A stretch of DNA of 64,000 nt from Locusta migratoria (taxonomy: Eukaryota; Arthropoda; Insecta; Orthoptera; Acrididae): NCBI GenBank assembly GCA_026315105.1, contig CM048747.1, positions 284,731,154 to 284,795,153 of the forward strand. Reading direction: 5' to 3'. Of this stretch, positions 1 through 11,349 are shown in pieces. A program made the position numbers and the translations under genes. Numbering within the stretch: the stretch's first letter is position 1; every line of letters begins with the position of its first letter. Below the pieces are notes generated by a model, which was not told the DNA's origin, did not search any database, and worked only from the letters and a program-made list of their open reading frames with translations.

Positions 1-659
1 AGTAAAAATGGGATTATTTCGCGTTTTTCGAGCATCTATTGACAAAATTCCAATTGTCTACCTTCATCTTCTGCTTGAAGGTGTTGAATGAGCTGTAAAT
101 GATACGGATGGAACCCGTTCATACGTAATGTCCGCCATAAAGAGTATGTGGAAAACCGATATATGCAGAGATTCTACGTGTGCTTGTTGAAGGATTAGAT
201 CCTACGTTCTACGTCGCAATAATGCCTTTTATGTCATCCACGCTCTCTTGTTTTACACGCCCATATGTATTATAACTGATGGTTACTGTACCAGTGTCAC
301 GCAGTGTATTAAAAATATCATAGCGGAATACTCACCATGTGTAAATATGTACGTCATATTTACACGCTTCAGTACAGTAGAGTCGGCCAATAAATCACAA
401 TGAAAACTTCAATATAACCTAATGCACGATTTTACATCAACACTCAACTGCCGACATTCGATAAATACGCTCACAGCAACCGAAACTAAAACGCATTGAG
501 CTCAGTCGTATCTCTGTATCAATAAAAACTGGATGATATATGGCAGTTTTATTGCAATTCGTCTATTCTACACATCCTAAAATGTTTACTATTCCTCGTG
601 GAACACTCTGTATAAAAATCAAATGCTGTGCGCTAGACTCGCTAAGACTCAGTCATGGC
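1..659. other. No recognisable gene or repeat
   Basis: AT-rich sequence without a convincing ORF, splice-flanked exon or repeat match elsewhere in the window. If the host gene model is right, this lies in its intron 5. Confidence 0.4.
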
Positions 660-890
660 TTGACCAATTTGAATATTTTGTTTTGTTCGCTTTCAAATGT
701 TCAAATGTTAGCAAACCTTCTGGACCAAACTTCTATGGTCATCAGTTCCTAGACATACAAACGACTTAAACTAAGAAACACACACACACACACACCCATG
801 CTCCAGGGAGAACTCCGGCTGGAACAGCAGCCCATTCCGTGGCATGTCGCCTTAGACAACGAGGCCATTACGCGCATCTGTTGTTTTTCA
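660..890 (-). mobile_element. Degenerate tRNA-derived SINE (family 1)
   Basis: The minus strand shows a decayed SINE body (plus strand reads GGTCATCAGTTCCTAG, then TACAAACGACTT), followed by a short CA run at 780-793 and a degraded tRNA-like head ending near 890. It is much more diverged than the copies further right, so it is an older insertion. Limits are approximate. Confidence 0.55.
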
Positions 891-2006
891 TACAGGGGTG
901 GTTTAGAAGAAAGAAAAAATTCAACCCAAAGGAATAGCTGAAAAATCGAAATTGGTAATTTTGATCAGCATTGCCACTTCGGATTACATTCGTATTGTAT
1001 GCGCTGCCTTTTGCACACTTTACTTTCAAAACAAAAGAATCGGCACTTTATATATAATTTGGACGGTGCTTGGCGGAGGTTACTTGAGAACAGTCTGACA
1101 CGAATCGACAGTTTTATTCCGATCTTGACGAAATTTTGCAGAGTAGACCTTCAAAACAAGAGAAACATCAGTGTATATGTAAGAATTAGTGCGATGCTTG
1201 ACAAAGAATACCTTACTCCAGAAAAACACCATGTGACGATTCATAATTATGTTTACGATCATTTTCATTATTTTCTTTAAAATATTTAATATCACAAACA
1301 AAGTATCTTGTATTTAGGTATTGTATGAAATTTTGTGTAAAGATTTGAATGTTGGGTCAGAGCCCGCCCGTGCTGTTAACGTTTACATGTAAAACTCAAA
1401 GAACTTGGGAAAATATGACAGTTGGCGATCATAGGTCAACCGATCGTCAACTTAGTATTCCATTAGGTATTTCACTGTTTTTATTAAAAAAGTTTATTAT
1501 TATTATTAATCAAATATTTAAAGAATATTAACATTAAAGTTATATGACATGTTAGTTGTTCTAAAACTTCAGGAACTGTAAGATGAAGAGGTCACATGAT
1601 CCACCTGTAACGTTATAAATACGTATGCCAGTACAGCAATCGGCAGACAAGCAGTTTTCGTACCTCTGTCAGTCTATCTGTTTTCGTCCGTCTGTGTTCT
1701 GCCTTAAATTATGGAAGTAAAATATGTATTCTGCCTTAAGCTATAGAAGTAAAATATGTTTTCTTCCGCAGGCTTTGGAAATAAAATAAGTGTTTTTGCA
1801 TAAATAAATTCGGTTTTCGACCATCAATTAGTCACTTGATTCAGACTTGAATAACCCAAGAACTTTTCTATTATTAATGTCGATTTGTTATGAGTGCTTG
1901 CAGTTGAAATTACGCTAAGTGGCCAGTAATTAGGCAGGTACGCTTCAACCATTTGATCGATCACGATGAAATTTGGCAGATACATGTAATTTTTCATATA
2001 CGTGGG
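891..2006. repeat. Unclassified repeat piece around 1000-1260
   Basis: The segment at about 1000-1260, read on the minus strand, matches the plus strand at about 55935-56055 (shared blocks include GTAAGGTA, CTTGTTTT, AAGGTC, and AAATTTC followed by TCAAGATCGGA). The two are therefore copies of one dispersed repeat in inverse orientation. I do not know the family. The remainder, 1261-2006, shows no gene. Confidence 0.4.
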
Positions 2007-2180
2007 AGGTTGGAGATGAACAGAGAGATGGGACAGGAGACAACAGGGAGACGGATAGGAGGGGGCGGGGGAGGAGGAGGACGAAGTGAGGGAAAAGAGG
2101 GGAAAGAGGAGAAGGAAACAGAGACAGAGAGAGGAGGGATGAGCAGATGGTCAGAGAGAGGAGGGAAGCGTACAAGGACT
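2007..2180 (+). repeat. Purine-rich low-complexity tract
   Basis: About 170 bases are almost entirely A and G on the plus strand, with GGGGGCGGGGGAGGAGGAGG at the core and GAGA runs either side. It gives long spurious ORFs on both strands. Such mirror-like polypurine tracts can form triplex DNA; that is general knowledge, not something shown here. Confidence 0.7.
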
Positions 2181-2275
2181 AACAAAATACAGGAATAAAA
2201 CGGAACGCCAGATTTTTGAGTAGCTAATACAGAGGGAAGCCAAAGAGGACAACGAGGAATGTAAAAAATGTGCAA

Positions 2276-2462
2276 ATGTTGGTAAATCTAAGGGACTTAA
2301 CTACTCTGGTCATCAGTCCCTAGGCTTACAAAGTACTTACACGAACGTATGCTTCGGACAACAAATATACCCATGCTCGAGGGAGGACTCGAACCTCCGA
2401 GGGCGAGAGCGGCGCGCTTCGTAGCTAGGAGTCTTGGAAGGCTGGGCCATTCCACCGCGGCA
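2276..2462 (-). mobile_element. tRNA-derived SINE (family 1), minus strand
   Basis: Read on the minus strand it has a tRNA-like head (CCGCGGTGGAATGGCCCAG, then a B-box-like GGTTCGAG) and the family body ending in the block whose plus-strand form is GGGACTTAACTAC...GGTCATCAGTCCC. The head is diverged from the younger copies. No target duplication was found. Confidence 0.72.
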
Positions 2463-2786
2463 GGAATGTAAAAAATATGCATAGAGATGGGAGGAAGTGA
2501 TGAGCAGAGAGATTATGGGAAAGCATATTTAGCTATTTCGAAGCTACTAGATTAAAAAAGTAAAATAATAAGGCTACGTTTAAAAAAAGTGTGACTAAGT
2601 TTTTCGGGCCTTGCAGTTAACCACTGTTGCAAGCGTCACACGAGCTTAAACTAGTACTGCACGAAGAAATTGATTTGTCAATATCTATCATATTGTTGTG
2701 TCGGAGCTCATATTGTAATCACTAGTTATCATGTCGAGGTAGTCATAAGAAACGTCCCGTGAAATCATAATAAAAAGAAGACTTAC
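2463..2786. other. No gene seen
   Basis: AT-rich sequence immediately downstream of the exon 5 donor. It would be the start of the next intron of the host gene. No repeat was recognised. Confidence 0.4.
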
Positions 2787-2880
2787 TTTGTCCAATGGCT
2801 GCTTTGCGAAGCCCGAGATATCTTCGTTCTGTTTTCCGCCATCGTTCTCTCCGGTACCCGACTGCCAGTCGAGTTGCTCT
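2787..2880 (-). CDS. Host gene exon 5, with alternative AG acceptors
   Basis: Seen: the exon ends at a perfect donor (CAAA|GTAAGT, GT at 2786-2785). Its upstream edge is TTTTTATAGAGAGC, giving three consecutive AGs, so the exon may start at 2880, 2878 or 2876. With one base carried from exon 4, each choice gives a different frame, and all three stay open. Starting at 2878 gives a hydrophilic peptide like the rest of the protein (containing GTGENDGGKQNEDISGF) and leaves phase 0. Starting at 2880 gives a Ser/Arg-rich peptide. I prefer 2878 on composition, but sequence alone does not decide. Later exons would lie left of base 1. Confidence 0.5.
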
Positions 2881-2975
2881 CTATAAAAACATAAAAGCTA
2901 TATTAATGACGTATGCAAAGGCATTACTTTCCAGCAAGCTGTAAATGGGATAAGAGTGTCATAACTATGATTATG

Positions 2976-3416
2976 GTACCAGAATGAAACTTTTCACTCT
3001 GTAGCGGAGTTTGTGCTGATATGGAACTTCCTGGCAGATTAAAATTGTGTGCCGGTACCGGGACTCGAACCTGGGACCTTTGCCTTTCGTGGGCAAGCGC
3101 TCTACCGACTGAGCTATCCCGACACGACTCACGTTGCCGCCTCACAACTTTACTTCGGCCAGTACCTTAGGCTGTGGCTAAGCCATGTCTCCACCATATC
3201 CTTTCTTCCAGGAGTGTTACTCTTGGAAGTTTCGCAGGAGAACTTCTGTGAAGTTTGGAAAGTAGGAGGCGAGGTACTGGCGGAAGTAAGGTTGTGAGGC
3301 AGCATCGTGAGTCGTGTCGGGATAGCTCAGTCGGTTGTGCGCTTGCCCGCGAAAGTCGAAGGTCCCAGGTTCGTGTCCCGGTTTCGGCACACAATTTTAA
3401 TCTGCCAGCAAGTTTC
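2976..3416. repeat. Fold-back element with tRNA-like arms
   Basis: Two inverted arms of about 110 bases (3024-3132 and 3307-3416) each hold a tRNA-like unit with an A-box-like GATAGCTCAGTCGG and a B-box-like GGTTCGAGTCC. Each ends in TTTTAATCTGCCAG, with a GGAAGTTCC-like terminus at the left. The centre (3133-3306) is unique to the element, and 2976-3023 (CACTCTGTAGCGGAG) looks like part of the same repeat. I recognise this structure from orthopteran genomic sequence. It is a repeat, not a working tRNA gene: acceptor ends are lacking and the right arm has mutations in the A box. Confidence 0.7.
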
Positions 3417-4234
3417 ATGAATATGATAGATTAATTTTAATTTCATCATTAGGATTACAACCAACGATGTCGACTGATTGTTGCACTACGAATCTCGTAA
3501 ACAGCTAGCCGATAAAGTTAATGTAGGCTCCAAGAGGAAAGGTGTCCGGAGTTGTGCATACAGGAAGACCTGCGGACAACGGAGGCTTAATATGCAGTGC
3601 GGTAGGGTTAAAAGCAAAGTTACACACAACACTGGATACCGAACAACTCAAGCATGATTTATACATATACGTGACGATGCTATGTTCCGACGTTGCACAG
3701 CAGCACATTTAGTAATTAGTATTTTACAGATCAGAACAGGGTCTTGTCAATAGGCTTAAGAGTGGGTGCCACTCACGAACGGCCATGGCTACAACCGGCC
3801 TTGCTTAACAAACTTTTAAATTTCAACAATAGTATAAGAGTATATTGCATTTCACGGTAATGACGATCGCTATGTCGTAAACAGGCACATTATAAAATAA
3901 GAAATAAAATAAAAATAAATAAATCACAGGTTCCATGAGAAAACGAACATACAAATTCATAAATAAAATCATGCCAGACCAACTCTGACCCTCACAGGGT
4001 TGCCATATTCCTGAAAGCAGTCGATTTCTTTGATCAGTCCACTGTATTTTCTTTTTAATTATAATTTCATCGCCCATCAACGTGGGTGGGTTGTCAGCAG
4101 TACAATATGCTACATTTCAGCCATGCATTAAAACACAAATTAGAAAGAGGTTGAAACAACTTAAAAGGAGTGAGATGTTTTAATATACAATTAATATGTA
4201 AACAATACATACACCTACATACTTACTCTGTAAA
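3417..4234. other. No recognisable gene
   Basis: AT-rich stretch with only short random ORFs. No inverted arms, SINE body or splice-flanked exon were seen. Confidence 0.35.
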
Positions 4235-5690
4235 GCGTATTTGTCTGCCAGAGGATTTATCGAACCGCTTTTGCGATTTCATAATATTTCTCTACCGTTC
4301 CATTCTCTAATAGCGCTGGGGATAATGGAACACCTAAATCTTTCCGTATGTAGGTGGGTGCTAACAAAATATGTTCGTATTCGGAGGAGAAAGATGGTGA
4401 ACGAAATTACGCAAACAGACCTCGCCGCAACGACTAACGACTTTCTTTTAATCATTTTCACCCCAACTCGTGTATCATTATCTTGACACACTCTCTCCTA
4501 TATCGCGATAATACAAAAATAGCTGCCCTTCTCTGAAATTTCTCTATATAATCCGTCATTCGCACTTGGTAGGGATCCCAGAATTTGCAGCAATACTCCA
4601 AATATGACGCATAAGTGTAGTGTAAGGAGTTTCTTTACTACAACCGTTGCATCTTCTAAGTGTTCTGCCAATGAAACGTAGCCTCTGGTTCGCCTTCCCC
4701 ACGATATTTTCTGTGTGTTATGGGAGTGTTGCTCATGTGAAAAATACGGAGTAGCACCGTGGTTCGGAACCCACGTTAAACTGTAGGTCTCTCTATAATT
4801 GGCTGGGTAAGTCAGTTCCAATGTCGGAGGAAGGCTATGGCCTACCACCTCCAAACAGGACCAGGCATAGTAAAGCACTGTGGTGTTCAAACCAATCTTC
4901 GGATTGTTGACTGCTTTTTTTTATATCCAATTGAACTTGTTCTTAATTGCGATACCAAGATATTTAGTTGAATTTACAGTCTGTAATTTGACTGATGTAT
5001 CGCTTAAATGAATTTATCGGATTTATTTTTGTGCTCATATGTAGGACTTCACATTTATCATTATTTAGAAACAATTGTCAATTTTCGCACCATGCAGTCA
5101 ATTTTGCACCATGCAGATATCTTATCTAAATCGTTTTGTAGTTGCTTTTGAACTTATGTGACTTTACTAACCGATTAATGATATCATCAGTCCAAGAGAG
5201 CTACTCAGATTGTCTCCTAAACCGTTTATAAAAATAAGGAACAGTAGAGACCTATAACACTTCCCTGGGGAATGCCAGATATCACCTCTGTTTTACTTAA
5301 TTACCTTCCGTCAATTAGTACGTACTGTGACTTTCCAACAGCAAATCTCGACTCCAGTCGCACAACTGTGGTGATATTCCATAAGCACGCAATTTGATGA
5401 GAGGTCGCTTGTGAGGTACAGTGTTAAAAGCTTTCCGGAAATCGAGAAATATGGAATAGATTTGAGATCGCTTGTCTACAGCACTCATCACTTCATGTGA
5501 GTAAAGAGCTATCTGTATTTCACAAGAACGATACTTTCTCAATCCGTGTTGCCTGTGGGTCAACAGGTCGTTCTCTTAGAGGTAGTTCATAATGTTTGAG
5601 AGAGACTATATTCTAAAATACAGCTGCAAGCCTATGTCAATGATATGGCCTTGAAATTTGTAGCTTACTCTTATTTCCTTTCTTAAGATT
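4235..5690 (-). pseudogene. CR1/Jockey-group LINE, 5'-truncated copy A
   Basis: Read on the minus strand, 5563-5315 encodes part of a reverse transcriptase (QHGLRKYRSCEIQIAL, FLDFRKAFNTVPHKR, LRAYGI), corresponding to the palm region before the catalytic motif. Further 3' the frame is broken. 4500-4710 gives the C-terminal segment (SWGRRTRGYVSLAEHLEDA). The same element recurs at 17440-19625, and the nucleotide match runs from the 3' untranslated part (4235-4500) upward. A SINE body is inserted at about 4718-4918. Many stops and frameshifts make this a dead copy. Confidence 0.72.
4718..4918 (+). mobile_element. SINE body (family 2) inside LINE copy A
   Basis: The segment from GGGAGTGTTGCTCATGTG to CTTCGGATTGTTGACTGC matches 7540-7735, where the same body follows a tRNA-like head. 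Here it interrupts LINE sequence that is continuous in copy B (18125-18160), so it inserted into the LINE. The head is missing, so this is a 5'-truncated copy. Confidence 0.68.
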
Positions 5691-5759
5691 GAATTGGATT
5701 CAACACATAACAAATACAGTATTGAAGACGGCTCCATCCTTTTTAAGAATGAAAAGACG

Positions 5760-6640
5760 TGACTATATTTACATTTTAAGACACAAAACACATAAAGGAG
5801 GAACTCTTCTAAAACCACGGCTGATAACAGTAGCTGCTGAAGAACCTGCACTGAGAAAAGTGTTCAGTAACGTGAAGGACTTTGGCGGAAAACTTGATGA
5901 GGTTCGCTGGATAGTTACTGTGGTGAAGGAGGTAGATGATGTGGTAGGGTTGTGGCAAGGGAGCAAAAGAAGGGATGAGTATGGATAGGAAGTCAGATAA
6001 AGGTTGGAAGTCCTGAATGTTGACAGGTGGGGTGGGATTACAGTTGGTACGATGGATAATATCAGAAGGAATTTCATATTCAGGTAAGGCAAATAGGTTA
6101 AAGTTGCGATGCGGTAGGGTATGGAGAGCGTGTAGATGGAGGGATGGTAGGATGTGACAGAGAGGCCTGACGGTATACCAGGTTTGGTGATCAGAGTGGA
6201 TTACAATGATTTATTAGAGTCAAGTTGTCTGATTATATAGGAATTATGGAGGGAAATTAATGAGATTGTAGACGACGTACGTGGGAGACGGTAAGCGATT
6301 GCGGAAAGCGAGGTATAGTGGATGACATTTGAGGATTTGGAGGGACTTATAGAACTTTGGTGGTATGGATATCCACTCAGCATTTTGGTAGCAGAGGATG
6401 GGTTGGACCATGATTCTGTAGGTGTGAAGGGGTCTAAGCTCCAAGTTCGGCAAGTTAATAATTTTAGTCCATTGTGGGCTTTTTGTTGGATGGTTGGTAG
6501 GTGAGGTCTACCATTTTACTTGCCGGTGGATGGGTAATGGGAAGTCTGAGATATTTTAATGCGTTAGTTACTATTACAGGGCGATCAGAAACTGTAAAGT
6601 AGAAGTCAAGAAAGCGAATGGAGTGGGTGGTTACCGTATA
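5760..6640 (-). pseudogene. Decayed LINE-like C-terminal coding region
   Basis: The minus strand has several overlapping open stretches in different frames (for example 6453-6244 with PNLELRPLHTYRIMVQPIL, and 6092-5769) of the kind found at the 3' end of insect non-LTR elements after the RT domain. I see no catalytic motif. The assignment rests on the amino-acid flavour only, so it is tentative. It could belong to the family that begins at 63736. Confidence 0.35.
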
Positions 6641-6991
6641 ATTATTGCTTAGGCTTTGGAAGGTTTAATCTTCTTGAGTAGTCATTGGTTACATAATAGG
6701 TAAACTGATTGAGGTGGCTTTGGAGGCAGGGTTGAAATTTCTGGTGTGTGGGAGTCGAGTGGGCTGACATCAGTGATAATACTCTTTTCACAATGGTAAT
6801 GTGTGCACAAAGAATCTTCTTACCAGTATTCAATACGAAATTTCCCATGCTTCCGTGTGTCGCTGATTAACTAGTTCCAGTCGCGTACTACTGGATACAT
6901 CAGGTATTTTCTCCAATGATGGCGCTAGATCTAGAAGGTGCTTGCCTCGTCGGTAACAGTATATGCAACCATGCAGTGCAATAAATATTTT

Positions 6992-7421
6992 TTCAGTAAA
7001 AAACCGTCTTGATTACACATTGTTTTATTCCTTAATTAATGACGCATTTCGCCCTTTACCAGGGCATCCTCATATTATCTGCGTATCAGAATTTACACAA
7101 AATTACAAGGCGAAATTACAGAACGGGGATAATGGGACATGGGCTTATTTTGTGCTAAGAAGACAATAAAAATGGTAAACAAAGCATACAATGCGCTCTC
7201 CGTGGTGTGAAACCGTAAGTTATTTGCAGTGAGCGCATTGAAAGCTTTGTTTACCATTTATATTGTTTTTTAGCACAAAATAAGCCCATGTTCCATTACC
7301 CCCGTTTTGTAATTTTGTGTAAATTATGTTACGCCGATAATCTGAGGATGCCCTGCTAAAGGGCGAAACGGGTCATTAATTAAAGAATGAAACAATCTGA
7401 AATCAAGAGGGTTTTATACTG
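6992..7421. repeat. Palindromic element with hammerhead-like motifs
   Basis: Two arms of about 205 bases are inverted around 7205-7215. Shared blocks include the forms of GCCCATG, GTAATTTTGTGTAAAT and TCATTAATTAA. Each arm carries a CTGA(G/T)GATG-like core, then a GC stem (GCCCTGCTAAAGGGC in the right arm), then GAAAC and a short self-complementary site. A single-arm relative lies at 13640-13870. The layout recalls the ends of Penelope-like elements. No protein is encoded. Confidence 0.6.
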
Positions 7422-7740
7422 ACGGTTGCACAGTGGTAGAGTACCAGACTACAAATCCAAAGATCCCGGGTTCGATCCCCGCCAGGTCCTAGGATTTTTA
7501 TCTGTCACTTTCCACTTCTTTCACCTCTGGTAGTATTGCTCATGTGAAAAATACCGAGTAGCACCGTGGTTCGGAACCCACGTTAAACTGTAGGTGCCTC
7601 TATAACTGGCTGGGTAAGTCAGTTCGAAGGTCGCAGGAAGGCAACGGCATACCACCTCCAAACAGGACCATGCCTAGTAAAGCACTGTGATGTTCAAACC
7701 AATCTTCGGATTGTTGACTGCCTTACCTTACTGATTGCTG
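7422..7740 (+). mobile_element. tRNA-derived SINE (family 2), full copy
   Basis: It starts with a tRNA-like head (GCACAGTGGTAGAG as A box and GGGTTCGATCCC as B box, 7430-7490). The body then contains GGTTCGGAACCCACGTTAAA, GGCTGGGTAAGTCAGTTC and GGATTGTTGACTGCC. It directly abuts the palindromic element on its left. The same body without the head sits at 4718-4918. Confidence 0.72.
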
Positions 7741-8189
7741 TACACCATGGACTGGAAATCATTTTTCAGTGCAATCTGTACGACAACGTTGGCAACATAC
7801 AACTTGGAAAAAATTAGGTGCTGTCAGGACTTCGGGAAAAGAAGGCCCGTGATGGTAACTCTGCACGCAGGACCGCCATCTCCGGCCGTCGTCTCGTTTG
7901 TGGTCTAAGGCTTTAATTGTGTAAATGTGACTTTTTTTCGTGCCTGTTTCGAGCTCAACTATCTTTTTTTATTGGCTATATTCCACTCCGTCTTTCCATT
8001 GTCAAAATTTAAACTTATACTTTATTTGTAACAATAAATTAGTTCATTACTTAGCACTACATGCCTGAAATAGCAGAACATAAAAGCGAGCATATTTTTT
8101 GCACTACATATTAAAAAGTTTCGCATGTTGTGCGCATCGATCAATTATGTATAGTAATTATAATGTCTTTCAGCCACGATAACGCTGCT
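7741..8189. other. No recognisable gene
   Basis: AT-rich unique-looking sequence with no ORF of note, no SINE body and no splice-flanked exon. Confidence 0.35.
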
Positions 8190-8720
8190 TATTTTTATTT
8201 TCTTTTACTTTCAGATTATGGGCTTCAAAAAAATGTTCAAATGTTTGTAGAGTCTATGGGACTTAACTACGGGGTCATCAGTCCCTAAACTTACAAACTA
8301 CTTATGAACTACTTACAACTAAGGACGGCACAAATATCCATGCCCGAGTGGGGATTCGAACCCCCGACTTATGGGCTTCGATAGAATTTAGATGTCATCT
8401 TCAGACCTTGTATAACACCTTTTAGACTATGCATCTCGCCCCCATAATTAGTGCACATCTCATTACTAAAATAGCAGCGCTACAGGAGCTTGTTATTCCA
8501 ATGAAATCGAGTATATGAAAGATGGACTACCCCCCCCCCCCCTCCCCGCCTCCACACACGCACACCCGTGACCAAGTGCAGAGGCGTGGTCGTCACTGGA
8601 TGTGCTATCCGCGCCACATCAAGTACTACTTCTGTGAGGACTGTTCCCATGAAGTGGTTCCACAAGGTCTGAAGATAGCTAGATTCTGTCGAAATGTGGA
8701 AATGAAAGAAAATAAATATA
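8190..8720. repeat. Inverted pair of hammerhead-like ends
   Basis: At 8190-8410 (minus) and 8640-8720 (plus) the same sequence occurs in inverse orientation: AAGGTCTGAAGATag, then a hairpin-like AGCTAGATTCT, then TCGAA and an AAAGAAAATAAA tail. The left copy is interrupted by a SINE (8227-8368). Between the arms is a C-rich run (8530-8550). The structure parallels the other palindromic elements in the window. Confidence 0.5.
8227..8368 (-). mobile_element. SINE (family 1), 5'-truncated, with target duplication
   Basis: The SINE body and part of the tRNA-like head (GGGGATTCGAACCCCCGAC on the plus strand) are present. It is flanked by an 11-base direct repeat TTATGGGCTTC at 8216-8226 and 8369-8379, which marks the target duplication. 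The head is cut short at the B box, so reverse transcription stopped early. Confidence 0.82.
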
Positions 8721-10150
8721 CTACGCGATCCTGATTGAGAAATTTTTCTATTACTACATAGATTCTAAAAAAAAACCTAGTACAAAATACAGTTTTAGGT
8801 ATTTAAGAACAAAGACTGGCTAAATTATTATTAAAAGAAAACGTGGAATTGGTTATTTAATTATGGTTCTTGTTGTTTCTGATTGAATGGTGTGAACATA
8901 AGAGCCTATACCAGTAGACTTCATCTGGGATGACAAAGGAAAAAGATTATTTTTATTTTATTTATTTTTACGCCACAAATTTCCTCTAAACTCAACTAAA
9001 GGCTAATAGTGATTAATATTATCTTCCATTGCTACGTGCTAAAGCTAAGTGCGCGTATTCGATTTGACTTTCATGTTTTCTATGAGTCTTAGACCCAAAC
9101 CACAATCTGCTCTGGAGTGAGTGGAAAAGCACTGTGGGCATGAGGAAGCAACCCCCTCGGTCTACGACGGGGAGGAGGGGGGGGGGGGACTGGAGGCTCG
9201 AATCATGATGGTGCTGCAACCTGTGGGCCGTCCTATGCCTGCAGCGCATAGGTTGAGAGCGTTTTTACCGTCGCAAACTGTGGTTTCGCGATGAGTCATT
9301 TGCTTGCCGCATGAACGACTTCGAACAAAAGTGTAATGCGCTATATATCCTACAGTGATGGGTTATCCGAGTTTAGCGCTGCCGCGTGGGCCTCCGGAAC
9401 TGGAGTAAGCTGAACCACACCGTCACGAATCAAGGAGTCTCCATAGAAAGGCTTGCAGTTTTTATTAGTGCACGTGAAATCGCATTTGCAGCTGAGATTT
9501 GTAAGTCTGTGACCCAGGTGCGTTATGGTTGACCGGGGAGTTTGTGATATTGATGGAATTCAAGCCTGGAGGTAACGTTGAGAATAACAATTGGTCGACA
9601 AAACATACATCTCCTGAAAGGAGAGAGTGACAGGATCAGACAATAATCAGCGCCAACTTACAGAGCAGAAAGAATGTGCCCAGTGACACTCAAAACAACA
9701 AAGACCGTTGCAATGAATCGTCCGTCACTTTAAACACCGCGAAATGCTGTTAAAGCCTGTGCAAATTTGTATCCGAGGTCCTCTTTGGTGTTACTGAATG
9801 GTGGAAACGAGTGACGATGTATGTGAGCCTCACTAGGCGAAGTTTCTGAACCCCAGTGTGACCGATCCTCCAGTGGTCGGAAGTTTTCCTGGCTGCATCT
9901 GAAGGGATATTTGAATCAAGTCCAAGTGGAGTTGCTGCTGTTGTATGAGCTGCTGCTGTTGTTACAAAATCAAAACAAGTTTATCATCCACACCCATCCC
10001 CGTTGCAACATGCTATGCCTGCAATTATTTGAACGTCGGCGCTGCCGGAGCACCAGTGGAGTTGAAGCATGAGAGTTCTGCATGCGAAAGATGATCCCTG
10101 CGAGCGGACAGTACTGGGGAAACAGACTGTGGACGCAATAACAGACAGGA
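8721..10150. other. No recognisable gene
   Basis: Nothing convincing in 1.4 kb. There is a G-run near 9172-9190 and only short, composition-driven ORFs. No splice-flanked exon or repeated element was identified. Confidence 0.35.
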
Positions 10151-10300
10151 GTTTGGAAATTAGGAGGCGAAGTAAAGCTATGAGGACGGTGCGTCAGTCA
10201 TGCTAGGGTTCTCGGCCGAGTCACACTTGACCTGAAAAATGAAGGTCAAAAGTCCGAGTCTCTGTCCTATACATAATTTTAATCTGCCAGGAAGTTTTAA
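10151..10300 (+). repeat. Fragment of the fold-back/tRNA-like family
   Basis: The stretch from TTTGGAAATTAGGAGGCGAA to AATTTTAATCTGCCAGGAAG matches the inner part and terminus of the element at 2976-3416, in a decayed form. It is one arm only. Confidence 0.55.
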
Positions 10301-10985
10301 TTACCACAACTTTTTAAAGTTATACACCAGACACATGATAGCGAAAGGCTTCTTTCAGTAGACTGAACTTTTCCTATAATTAATCGAAAACATTCAAGTA
10401 CAAAACGCAGATTTCAAACTCTATCGCTGAGTACAAACTAGGAGCGAAATTTTGTTGCCAAAATATCTCCGGAAAACATCTACAAGTAGTTGTAATACAG
10501 TTTTAAAAATATGAATACTTGTTTTCGTTATATCTAGAGTAATCGGAATCCTAGGCCTGTCTGAGATTTCACAGCTTGAGAGTGCGAAACGCTGACTTAG
10601 GAATCTCACTTTCGGTACAGTATTTTTCATAGTAATTATGACTGATATGTATCATACGCTGATTTGTTGAGTGATTCTTGCATTAACAGCTAGATTTATT
10701 TCAAGCTCTCTTTAAGTGGTTAGTAATTTAGACTGATATAATACACAGTTAATAAATCTTCAGCGCAAAGTTTTGCACGCTTCTACGCTTCTCAAACTTA
10801 GGGCAAATATAAGTCTTCATCTGAGAATCTGCTCGCCAATAATGGAAAAAGAAATGACGATGGAATTAGCATCCGGCCGCGAAAATGCTGAGAAACGTTT
10901 TTGTCACACATCTCTTTTACGACTTTGAGGTCATTGAACTCTTATAATCGGCATATGTTATTCACAAGCTAAAGGTGCCACTTAC
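10301..10985. other. No recognisable gene
   Basis: AT-rich sequence downstream of the exon 4 donor, presumably intron. A 69-residue open frame on the minus strand (10630-10421) has no recognised features. Confidence 0.35.
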
Positions 10986-11134
10986 GTGTGGGAGTCATGA
11001 TCGATGCACGATAAGCCCCACCCCACGAGTCATCTGCTGACATGATGTCCTCCTCCGATTCCGCAGTCGAGAATGCTTCCGATCGAGGCTTCCCCCGTTC
11101 TGACGGCGCATCGTCCTCCAGCATTAAATCCTCA
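10986..11134 (-). CDS. Host gene exon 4: acidic Ser/Glu/Asp-rich segment
   Basis: Seen: 149 bases are bounded by an acceptor (ATGTTGCAG) and a consensus donor (ACAC|GTAAGT, GT at 10985-10984). With the two bases carried from exon 3 the first codon is AGT, and the frame is then open for 49 codons, leaving one base. The peptide is very acidic (EDLMLEDD near its start, STAESEEDIMSADDS in the middle) and ends SIMTPT. Codon usage is G/C-rich at third positions. This is the most exon-like of the set because splice sites, composition and phase all agree. Its function is unknown; the acidic run suggests a disordered or processed region of a secreted protein. Confidence 0.72.
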
Positions 11135-11349
11135 CTGCAACATACATCCGCCCAAACCGTCGGGAAACTACACTCTCGCCTGATACTCTTATTTCAAAAG
11201 AACTTACTTCAGTGAAACGATTAAAATTGTTCTTTTCGACTTTGTTTGTCAAGACCACTAGCGTCACACCCCCTGGTGGTAACATTTTTTTAAAGACGTG
11301 GATTACTTTTAAAGTGAAGTATAACTGTATTTTCTGTCTATTGATTTGC

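Noticed and set aside
1953..2275. Overlapping ORFs of 76-93 residues on both strands
   Set aside because: They follow from a stop-free polypurine tract; the peptides are Gly/Arg/Glu or Pro/Ser/Leu runs dictated by composition.
3049..3125. tRNA-like sequence on the minus strand (A box, B box, near-cloverleaf)
   Set aside because: It is one arm of a fold-back repeat with a second mutated copy 200 bases away; the acceptor stem does not close properly, so it is a tRNA-derived repeat and not a tRNA gene.
7430..7490. Possible functional tRNA gene
   Set aside because: The sequence runs without a break into a SINE body that recurs at 4718-4918, and no clean acceptor end is present.
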